A stretch of 64,000 nt of DNA from the NCBI GenBank assembly GCA_049578505.1, contig JBAUMC010000086.1:35093-99092 (forward strand). The letters are read 5' to 3'. Below are positions 53,570 through 59,946 of this stretch, piece by piece. The notes under the pieces are model-generated. The model was not told where the DNA came from. It worked only from the letters and a program-made list of their open reading frames with translations, and did not search any database. The first letter of the stretch is position 1. Every line of letters begins with the position of its first letter. The stretch comes from JAGVPT01 sp049578505 (GTDB lineage Bacteria > Bacteroidota > Ignavibacteria > UBA10030 > UBA8401). The position numbers and the translations under genes were made by a program.

Positions 53570-53612
53570 CATCGGAAATATCGATGGCGGTATTGTCGAT
53601 TGAAAAGAAAAT

Positions 53613-53644
53613 GGCTGGTTCGCAAATGCGGCCAGCCTTTTTTA
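53613..53644 (+). terminator. Intrinsic terminator after sdhCDAB
   Basis: GGCTGG (53613-53618) pairs with CCAGCC (53632-53637), with an inner CGC/GCG pair, followed by TTTTTTATT. A well-formed rho-independent signal. Confidence 0.9.
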
Positions 53645-53716
53645 TTCCCCTACTGTAATGGGACTTACCCTTGCCAAGGTTTCAAACTCTGACAAGCGTA
53701 AAAGAGCAACCCGAAC

Positions 53717-53908
53717 CTATTCTCCCTCCTGCCGCACTTCCACCTGAGGAAAATCTGTTTCTTCCGCGTTAACAGAGATAGCAATCGGCCTGCAACAGAC
53801 TTCGCAGTCTTCGATGTACTTCTGGCGGGAAACCGAACAATCAATAACGAGTTCAATTGTTTCGCCACAATAAGGGCACTGGATGGAGAATGTTTTTAAA
53901 TAATCCAT
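53717..53908 (-). CDS. CPXCG motif cysteine-rich protein
   Basis: A 63-residue zinc-ribbon-like protein with CPYCGETIEL at the N-terminus and CEVCCRPI further on, the two halves of a likely metal site. It matches the small CPXCG family found in proteobacteria and Bacteroidota; the function is unknown. Monocistronic and convergent with the sdh operon. Confidence 0.85.
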   Translation of the reverse strand: MDYLKTFSIQCPYCGETIELVIDCSVSRQKYIEDCEVCCRPIAISVNAEETDFPQVEVRQEGE

Positions 53909-54287
53909 TTGATATTCGATCTTCGGGGAACGATGTCTTTTAGTTACTAATCCGCTTCATTACACCGGCGACTGATTTCGACGATTAATCGAATGACGCT
54001 TTGCTAAACGTCAGGCGGGTCCAACTCTCATTGGAAAGCCTTACCTCCTTTACGCTTAAGGCGTTCTTAAATTTAAGAGCCTTCTTGGCGTGATACGTCT
54101 CTGTTCACTCGGTAAAAAAGACCTGAATTCGGTAATAAACTCTTCTTTCATTATCAGAGGTGGAAATATGATAGAATAAGGGAGATTTTACTTTGGCACG
54201 ATCAATGCTCATCATTGGTACATGAAATTAAACAACAAGATATCTACAATCCCCACCACCATCACAATATAAGAAAAGGAGACATAT
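53909..54287. other. Regulatory intergenic region before the pilin-like gene
   Basis: 379 bases holding a sigma-54 promoter (54194-54210) and, about 135 bases upstream of its -12 box, a 14-bp perfect palindrome TCTTAAATTTAAGA (54065-54078) that could bind an activator. The palindrome is flanked by AAGGC and GCCTT, so it may also form a hairpin. CGATTAATCG, another short palindrome, is near 53981. No gene or RNA family is recognised. Confidence 0.5.
54194..54210 (+). promoter_or_regulatory. Sigma-54 promoter for the pilin-like gene
   Basis: TTGGCACGATCAATGCT matches the consensus YTGGCACG-N4-TTGCW at all but one core base. The -24 GG is at 54196-54197 and the -12 GC at 54208-54209, ten bases apart. 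Transcription would start near 54221, giving a leader of about 67 bases. Confidence 0.75.
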
Positions 54288-54701
54288 ATGGGACAGCAAC
54301 AACTTCTTCTGATCATCTTGGGCGTCATTATCGTCGGTATCGCGGTAGCCGTCGGTATCACAATGTTCCAGGACAACGCAGTCGACCAAAACCGAAGCGC
54401 AGTGATTGCAGACTTAACAACTTTGGCAGCCAAGGCACAGCAATATTATGCTAAGCCGGTAACACTTGGCGGGGGTGGAAATTCATTTGTCGGTCTTACG
54501 GCAGATGCGACAGGGTTGGGAGATTTAGCATCCACAGCGTTTACAAACAATGCTAACGGCACATATACTATTAAGACTGCAGGAACCGCTACGACGGTGG
54601 TTCTGCACGGTGTTGGCAAGACCGCTCTGAGCGACGCGACATTCCCATCGTACGATATGACGGTTACATCACAGCTTCAGACACCGACGAAGCTTAACTA
54701 A
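54288..54701 (+). CDS. Pilin-like single-helix secreted or surface protein
   Basis: A 137-residue protein with a pilin-like plan: a hydrophobic helix right at the N-terminus (QQQLLLIILGVIIVGIAVAV) running into an amphipathic stretch (VIADLTTLAAKAQQYYAKP) and then a Gly/Thr/Ala-rich globular part with GGGGNSFVGLT. There is no prepilin-peptidase site (no basic leader, Gly, Phe-Thr-Leu-Ile-Glu) and no Glu5. AAAGGAG precedes the ATG. It is a single gene between a sigma-54 promoter and a strong terminator, implying controlled and possibly high expression. I do not recognise a named family. Confidence 0.75.
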   Translation: MGQQQLLLIILGVIIVGIAVAVGITMFQDNAVDQNRSAVIADLTTLAAKAQQYYAKPVTLGGGGNSFVGLTADATGLGDLASTAFTNNANGTYTIKTAGTATTVVLHGVGKTALSDATFPSYDMTVTSQLQTPTKLN

Positions 54702-54753
54702 TATAAATTATCAGCTGCACCCATCGTTGCAGATGGGTCGAATCGAAAACAGT

Positions 54754-54786
54754 AAGCCCCGGCATTCACCGGGGCTTTGTATTTTG
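54754..54786 (+). terminator. Intrinsic terminator after the pilin-like gene
   Basis: AAGCCCCGG (54754-54762) pairs with CCGGGGCTT (54769-54777) around a six-base loop, followed by TGTATTTTGTT. Confidence 0.88.
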
Positions 54787-55046
54787 TTGAGATACTACCG
54801 CTTCATAACGAACTCGAGCTTTGACCTATCAATAGCCTGGGTATTCATTTGAGAGCAATATTCCAGGACCTCTCACTTCGTCCCTTACTTTGTTTTCACG
54901 GCCAATGCAGTCATCTTCTTCCTTTTTTTGTTTTGCCGCTCAATTCATCCCATTTAGGCCAAGAATAGCTGCAGTTGACCAACTCGTTAATTGACTTCGT
55001 TTCCGAAAATCGTAATATTCAACTCGCGATTCTTTTTAACAAAACC
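54787..55046. other. Non-coding stretch before the epimerase gene
   Basis: With the terminator just before it, this makes about 345 bases without a gene. It has a T-rich tract near 54910-54930 and no clear promoter, repeat or RNA. The epimerase reading frame extends back to a TTG at 54975, but those residues do not belong to the fold. Confidence 0.35.
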
Positions 55047-56087
55047 ATGACGTCAAGATCAAACAAGATTGTCTTTTTGACAGGTTCAACAGGTTTCATC
55101 GGATCGAACGTTGTCAGAATGTTATCTCAACAAGGTTGGACGGTGCGCGCACTTGTGCGGAGCGTTACAAGAGCAAAGGAGAGAAGCGACGTTTGGCAAC
55201 CGAAAACTCCGGGCAGCGTCGAATACGTCCAGGGAGATTTATTTGCAGGTTCCCCCATGGAACGATCAAGGCTTTTTACGGAGTGTTTAAAGGGGGCAAA
55301 TGCTCTTATCCATATCGGAGAAGCGAAAACAAAAGAAAAGGATTTTGACGCCAAGAATATAAAGACCTTCGGCCTGCTTCTTGAAGCGGCGAACGCAATG
55401 TCGAGTTTGGACCGGTTCATTTTCGTTTCGGCGTTTATGGCCGGAGGACTCCCTCACCCGATGCCGAAGATCCTCACGGAAGAGATGACGGGAACCGAAT
55501 TTCCCGACCCTTATTTCCAGTGGAAGAGAATAGCTGAGCGATTGCTAATAAAATCCTCCGGCAATTCCCGTTTTAGCTACTCCATCATCCGGCCGGCACT
55601 AGTCTACGGACCAAATGCAAAGTGGCTTGTTCCAATGCTGAGCGCTATTAAGAAAATGGGACCCTATTTTGTCCCCCTACCGAACGGCGGGATGGCACCT
55701 CTAGGAACTGTTCACGTCGAAGACGTAGCAGCAACAATAGCACTTTCAGCTTCGAGCAGGCATGCCGAAAATCAAATCATCCACGCCGTCGATAACGGCG
55801 GTACAACTTATGCCGATTGGTTTGAGACGATATGCAAAGCCGTCGGGCGGAAAGCGAACATCGGCAGAATCCCAACATCCTTAGTTGATACGGCAGCTAA
55901 AGGGGTGGACGCCCTGACTTCTCTTTTTAATCTCCATTTCGGCGCTTACCTCTGGGCACAAATTTTAAACGAAGGCTGCGGCTACTCGAACGATAAGATG
56001 AAACAGATTATCGGCACACTTAAGTATCCTACAATCCGCGACGGAGTTCCGGGAATGATGGAATGGTTCGCGCAAACGCATGCCTGA
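55047..56087 (+). CDS. NAD(P)-dependent epimerase/dehydratase (extended SDR)
   Basis: A 346-residue extended short-chain dehydrogenase. The cofactor motif FLTGSTGFIGSNVV is followed by ALVRS (a basic residue hinting at NADP), HIGEAK, FVSAFMAGG and the catalytic Tyr-Lys in PYFQWKR; the canonical Tyr-x3-Lys spacing is kept. RPALVYGPNAKWL and the C-terminal VHVEDVAATIAL are typical of nucleoside-diphosphate-sugar epimerases and related reductases. The substrate is unknown. The ATG at 55047 is chosen because the Rossmann strand starts seven residues later. Confidence 0.83.
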   Translation: MTSRSNKIVFLTGSTGFIGSNVVRMLSQQGWTVRALVRSVTRAKERSDVWQPKTPGSVEYVQGDLFAGSPMERSRLFTECLKGANALIHIGEAKTKEKDFDAKNIKTFGLLLEAANAMSSLDRFIFVSAFMAGGLPHPMPKILTEEMTGTEFPDPYFQWKRIAERLLIKSSGNSRFSYSIIRPALVYGPNAKWLVPMLSAIKKMGPYFVPLPNGGMAPLGTVHVEDVAATIALSASSRHAENQIIHAVDNGGTTYADWFETICKAVGRKANIGRIPTSLVDTAAKGVDALTSLFNLHFGAYLWAQILNEGCGYSNDKMKQIIGTLKYPTIRDGVPGMMEWFAQTHA

Positions 56088-56133
56088 CCTGCAGAATAAA
56101 TCGCCGGATTTTCAGCAACTTCCCGAACGAATG

Positions 56134-56985
56134 CTATTTTTCTATCGGTGCGTTGATAAGATTTCCCCACTCGGTCCATGATCCATCGTAATTGCGAACA
56201 TTCGGATAACCGAGTAGATACTTCAAGACAAACCAAGAATGCGAAGATCGCTCACCGATACGGCAATATGCAGTGATTTCCTTCAATCCAGGCACAATCC
56301 CTTTGCTTTCATACAATGCTCTGAGGTCGGTAGCTGATTTGAATGTTCCATCCTCGTTGACTGCCTGAGACCATGGGATATTCTTCGCGCCAGGAATATG
56401 TCCGCCCCGCATGGATAATTCCTGCAATCCAGGAGGTGCAAGAATCTTTCCGGTGTATTCATCGTTAGAGCGAACATCGACCAAACCATGCGACGATTCC
56501 TTGAGGCGGCCGGCCACAAATTCTCTAAGCGCCCGTAGGTCAGCTTCTATCTTTGATACTCTGTAGGTCTTTGATCCGTAGCGAGGCACATCGGCAGAGA
56601 GAGGCTTCCCTTCTGCAATCCATTTTTTTCTTCCACCGTTGATGAGTCGAACGTCTGAGTGACCATAATATTTCAATAGCCAGAACGCATACGCCGCAAA
56701 CCAATTGTTGTTGTCTCCATACAGGATCATTCCGGTATCGGGACTGACTCCCGATTCACCAAGAAAGCGCTCAATCTGCTCTTTGCTGAGAATATCGCGC
56801 CGTGTCTGGTCTTGCAGTTGTGTTTTCCAATTCCACCCGATCGCTCCTTCGATGTGCCCTTTTTCGTACTCGCTTGTATCGACATCAACTTCAACGAGCC
56901 GCAGATTGGCATCTTTTCGATGCTCTAGCGCCCAATCAGTTGTGACGAGAACGTTGGGATTTGCATAGCCGTTGTTTAAAGCCAT
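56134..56985 (-). CDS. Thiosulfate sulfurtransferase, two rhodanese domains
   Basis: A 283-residue tandem rhodanese. The N-terminal domain is inactive and structural (VEVDVDTSEYEKGHIEGAIG); the C-terminal one holds the persulfide Cys in TAYCRIGERSSHSWFVLKYL. The CRIGERSS loop is that of the CysA2/SseC-linked thiosulfate sulfurtransferases of actinobacteria and others. It moves sulfane sulfur from thiosulfate to a thiophilic acceptor. GGAGGATCT precedes the ATG. It is 21 bases downstream of the DUF4395 gene, and the pair lies behind a polycysteine leader and attenuator hairpin. Confidence 0.92.
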   Translation of the reverse strand: MALNNGYANPNVLVTTDWALEHRKDANLRLVEVDVDTSEYEKGHIEGAIGWNWKTQLQDQTRRDILSKEQIERFLGESGVSPDTGMILYGDNNNWFAAYAFWLLKYYGHSDVRLINGGRKKWIAEGKPLSADVPRYGSKTYRVSKIEADLRALREFVAGRLKESSHGLVDVRSNDEYTGKILAPPGLQELSMRGGHIPGAKNIPWSQAVNEDGTFKSATDLRALYESKGIVPGLKEITAYCRIGERSSHSWFVLKYLLGYPNVRNYDGSWTEWGNLINAPIEK

Positions 56986-57006
56986 AGATCCTCCATATGA
57001 AAGTAA

Positions 57007-57471
57007 TTAGTTGGTTATGACTCGTTTAAGAAAAGCTCTCGTGAAAAATGAAAGACGTCGTAACCGAAGGTAAAGAACGCATCCGAGACAGAAATTGACG
57101 GTCAAATTAACGAGTGCAAGCGCTGCAACCAGGAAAGCTACAATCCATCCAACGGTCGGCTGATTGATCACAGCAAGAAATACGTAAGCGATGATTAAAA
57201 ATATCCCTCCAAGCCCTTGAGCGAATAAATGCTGGGTATTGTCTTCTTCGACGACATCCGGGCGCAAGATCCGAAGGCGTCGAAGAATTTGACTATAGAA
57301 AAGTTTGAAAGCACCCGCTGAAGGAATAAAAGTTCCGACAAGCAGCACCAGCGAGAGCAAGGCAACAAGCCAGGGAAGCTGGAGCGCAAAAGCGATTACG
57401 ACCAGAGTAATGATCGACCCCTGATTAAATTTAAGCGCCGTCCGGTCGACGAGCGAAGATCCGTTTAACAT
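57007..57471 (-). CDS. DUF4395 integral membrane protein
   Basis: A 154-residue membrane protein of the DUF4395 family: SSLVDRTALKFNQG at the N-terminus, four hydrophobic segments and the conserved Cys pair NFCLGCVLY near residue 132. DUF4395 genes commonly sit with thiosulfate sulfurtransferases and thioredoxins, so a role in sulfur import or membrane redox is likely but unproven. The ATG at 57471 with AAAGGA upstream is preferred to a TTG six codons earlier. First structural gene after the attenuator hairpin. Confidence 0.85.
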   Translation of the reverse strand: MLNGSSLVDRTALKFNQGSIITLVVIAFALQLPWLVALLSLVLLVGTFIPSAGAFKLFYSQILRRLRILRPDVVEEDNTQHLFAQGLGGIFLIIAYVFLAVINQPTVGWIVAFLVAALALVNLTVNFCLGCVLYLRLRRLSFFTRAFLKRVITN

Positions 57472-57500
57472 ATCTGTGATTCCTTTCAAGGTTTGACAAT

Positions 57501-57534
57501 AAATAAAAAACCCTCTTCTTGATAGAAGAGGGTT
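57501..57534 (-). terminator. Intrinsic hairpin between polycysteine leader and DUF4395, candidate attenuator
   Basis: On the minus strand AACCCTCTTCT (57534-57524) pairs with AGAAGAGGGTT (57519-57509) around ATCA, then TTTTATTTATT. The 11-bp stem lies 28 bases after the leader stop codon and 37 bases before the DUF4395 ATG. On its position it would end transcription unless it is prevented from folding. AGAGG and GGAAGA inside the 3' part of the leader ORF could pair with its 5' arm as an antiterminator. Confidence 0.85.
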
Positions 57535-57562
57535 CGTTTTTTAAAAAATCATCTGCGGATTA

Positions 57563-57691
57563 TTAAATGTCTTCCGCCATCCTTCCACCTCTATCGAGAT
57601 AATTGCTCGGCGTACAGGGACAACACGCCGCACAGCAACAAACTTTCGAGCAGCAGCTTCTGATTTCGGTATGGGAATTAATGGCGTTCAT
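57563..57691 (-). CDS. Polycysteine leader peptide, 42 residues
   Basis: ATG at 57691-57689 and TAA at 57565-57563 on the minus strand. The peptide begins MNAINSHTEI, continues RSCCSKVCCCAACCPCTP and ends SNYLDRGGRMAEDI. Eight cysteines fall within residues 13-26. It is too short for routine gene calling. No Shine-Dalgarno lies upstream; the predicted transcription start is at or a few bases from the ATG, so translation may be leaderless. Downstream come an intrinsic hairpin and the DUF4395-sulfurtransferase genes. Mycobacteria have leaderless polycysteine ORFs ahead of similar sulfur operons that act as cysteine-responsive attenuators; the same role is inferred here. It could instead be a small metal-binding protein. 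Confidence 0.72.
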   Translation of the reverse strand: MNAINSHTEIRSCCSKVCCCAACCPCTPSNYLDRGGRMAEDI

Positions 57692-57727
57692 TATATTTAA
57701 ATATAATGATGTTTAAACAATTGTCAA
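57688..57727 (-). promoter_or_regulatory. Promoter and 22-bp palindromic operator of the leader-sulfurtransferase operon
   Basis: TTGACA (57727-57722) is separated by 16 bases from TATATT (57705-57700). A perfect 22-bp palindrome centred on TTTAAA spans 57688-57709 and covers both the -10 box and the leader ATG, the place a repressor would bind. ArsR-type persulfide sensors that control rhodanese genes use AT-rich palindromes at such positions, but no regulator gene is visible here. Confidence 0.65.
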
Positions 57728-57836
57728 GTCGGTCAATGTCAGGATCGTGGTTGAGTTGAGGATTCCTTCAAACGCTGGAGTCCGCAAAGGTTGCCCTTTA
57801 ATAACTGTCGAAGCTACATTCCACTGCAGATGCCTT

Positions 57837-58535
57837 TTATTTTTGTGCCTTCGCGTTTCGAATCACCATTTCCAAAATCGGCATAAGCATAAAAGAGAGT
57901 GCCAGATCGAAAAGCGGCCAACTAAACTGATCAGGCAATTGTGTATGAATTCCACCGGAATCCTGAGCAAGAACCTTAATCGAGTGAGCCATAAAAAGGT
58001 AGAGTGCAATAACAATACCAAAGAGATGAAAAGACCAGCTCAATTTTCCCGCCCGGAACGGCGATTCGTCGAACTCGTTTAGAATCAATACGCTCCCAAA
58101 GATAATCAAGACAAGGGACACAAGCATTGGGGACAACGCCGGACCCCACCACGGAACCGGGATGAGAAACAAGACATCCCAGTCAAAAAACGAATGGGGC
58201 CATCCGACAATCACTTTCAAAAAGAGGTAATAAAAAATATCCCATATACCGAATGCCAACATAAAAAATCCAAGCCGACTTCTCCACAATTTTCCGGCAA
58301 GCCAGCCCGCACTTATGAGCATCACAAGTGTCGCAGCCTCGCGGATGAGTTCTGTCATACCAAAAGAATCACTGATTGGCAAGGGCGATTCTTGATACGG
58401 CTCAACACGATGGAGAAGCGTCCGCAAATAGGCAACCGTCGCGGACTCCATCCATGCCATAGCAACTGCAAATATTACAATCACTGAAAAACGAAGGGCA
58501 GTTTGTTTGGTCTGTTCTTTCAAATCAGGCGACAA
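57837..58535 (-). CDS. Multi-pass membrane protein of unknown function
   Basis: A 232-residue membrane protein with six hydrophobic segments. One segment pair contains WDIFYYLFLKVIVGWPHSFF and DWDVLFLIPVPWWGP, with conserved-looking Asp, Trp and Pro residues. I do not recognise the family. The start is a TTG at 58535 with no clear ribosome site, and a GTG about 18 codons later is possible. It is tandem with the sulfur operon downstream but separated by that operon's own promoter. Confidence 0.6.
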   Translation of the reverse strand: MSPDLKEQTKQTALRFSVIVIFAVAMAWMESATVAYLRTLLHRVEPYQESPLPISDSFGMTELIREAATLVMLISAGWLAGKLWRSRLGFFMLAFGIWDIFYYLFLKVIVGWPHSFFDWDVLFLIPVPWWGPALSPMLVSLVLIIFGSVLILNEFDESPFRAGKLSWSFHLFGIVIALYLFMAHSIKVLAQDSGGIHTQLPDQFSWPLFDLALSFMLMPILEMVIRNAKAQK

Positions 58536-58699
58536 TGTTGATGAGATATTACTTCAGCTACAATCCATCCTCAAGCAACCTACGACGGCTTCAGGAGCAA
58601 ATTATGAACAGAGTAGAATACCGCAAGATCGAAAATGATAACCGGTGAAAAAAATCTCGGCCGTGTGCAACGATATTCACGGGACGTGCTTCGATCCTT

Positions 58700-59152
58700 T
58701 CATGGATGAGTTCCTTCGGCAATGAGCTTGTCCATCGACCCCGGCTTAATCCGATGAAGCTTTGCAAGGAATCTTCCCAAATATACCCCTCCGAATGCCG
58801 GGAGAAAGGCAATTAACGAACCGATACCGTCCGAAATGACCAATTCTTTTTGAAGGGTTGCGGCTATCCAGATGAATTGTGAAAGTGGAACGAATACCCC
58901 GAGGAGTAGTGCATGTTTCCAAACATCCTTAGGGGTTGTAAATCCAAGGAAGAAACCGAATGCAAGAAGGAGCAACACCGTAAATTGAACCTCCGATGTC
59001 CCAAGGTTGATGAATCCCGTCAACCATCCTAGAAAGAGTGACGCCATCATCCCGAAGCGGCCCGGCCAAAAATAGACGACAATAATCCCCGCGAGAAAAA
59101 TAAGAGCGAGAAAATTAAACCCAATCATCGTCATTATTAGTTTTGCATGCAT
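58700..59152 (-). CDS. Small multi-pass membrane protein of unknown function
   Basis: A 150-residue membrane protein with five hydrophobic segments, among them FNFLALIFLAGIIVVYFW and FTVLLLLAFGFFLGFTTP. No family is recognised. GGAGGAC lies just before its ATG, so it is a real gene. Same strand as the preceding ferritin gene, but separated from it by an intrinsic terminator. Confidence 0.65.
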   Translation of the reverse strand: MHAKLIMTMIGFNFLALIFLAGIIVVYFWPGRFGMMASLFLGWLTGFINLGTSEVQFTVLLLLAFGFFLGFTTPKDVWKHALLLGVFVPLSQFIWIAATLQKELVISDGIGSLIAFLPAFGGVYLGRFLAKLHRIKPGSMDKLIAEGTHP

Positions 59153-59238
59153 ACTCGTCCTCCATAATTGTATTACAGCCTCTCGGTGAAGGTGATTTGT
59201 TTAGGGCTTGAACAGGCCCGAAAAGTGATTCACAAAAA

Positions 59239-59268
59239 AGCCGTAACGGACATGTCACCGTACGGCCT
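59239..59268 (-). terminator. Intrinsic terminator after the ferritin gene
   Basis: AGCCGTAACGG (59239-59249) pairs with CCGTACGGCCT (59258-59268) with one bulged base. On the minus strand the stem is followed by CTTTTTTGTG. Confidence 0.82.
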
Positions 59269-59298
59269 TCTCGTTGAAGAACGAACCATCAATTTGCG

Positions 59299-59793
59299 CT
59301 ACTTATTTGCCCGTGCCGCCAATTGCCTGTCCATCATAATTAAACTCACGGGCGATTCGCCGACCATTTTCAATTGCTCGAGAATGTCTCCGGCACTCTT
59401 CTCTTCTTCCAACTGCTCCGTAATAAACCATTCGAGCATGATCTGCGTCGGATAATCTTTCTCTTTGATAGCAAGTTCGTAGAGCTTGTTGATCATCCCC
59501 GTCACCTTCTGCTCGTGTTCAAGTACCTGCTTGAAGACGTCGGCGGGCGATTTGAATTTTGCGTGAGGTTTTTCGATCGTTTCCAATTCGACGTGGCCGT
59601 TCCGTTCAATCACGTAGCCGTAGAACTTCATCGCGTGGCCGTATTCTTCCGTGCTCTGAACCTTCATCCAGGTTGCAAAACCGGATAAGTTGGACTCGGC
59701 GCAATAGGACGACATTGCAAGATATAAATAGGATGAATATAATTCCTTGTTAATCTGGACATTAATAGCATCCTGAACTGCTTTGCTAAGCAT
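59299..59793 (-). CDS. ftnA: Bacterial non-heme ferritin
   Basis: A 164-residue ferritin. Ferroxidase ligands appear in KELYSSYLYLAMSSYCAE (Glu), STEEYGHAMKFYGYV (Glu-Glu, His) and FITEQLEEEKSAGDILEQL (Glu, Gln). Twenty-four subunits form a shell that stores iron as ferric mineral. AAGGGA sits before the ATG. Single gene with its own terminator. Confidence 0.95.
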   Translation of the reverse strand: MLSKAVQDAINVQINKELYSSYLYLAMSSYCAESNLSGFATWMKVQSTEEYGHAMKFYGYVIERNGHVELETIEKPHAKFKSPADVFKQVLEHEQKVTGMINKLYELAIKEKDYPTQIMLEWFITEQLEEEKSAGDILEQLKMVGESPVSLIMMDRQLAARANK

Positions 59794-59946
59794 AGTGCTT
59801 CCCTTTCATTTGGTTGAACGACGACTCGGCAAATTTGAATAATTCAATATAATCAATTTCTGTTTCGGAAACACATGCGTAGCTGCTTTAGCGACCTTCC
59901 TTATCACAGGGCTGATGGCTACACTTTGGCGTTTCAAGTACCCATC

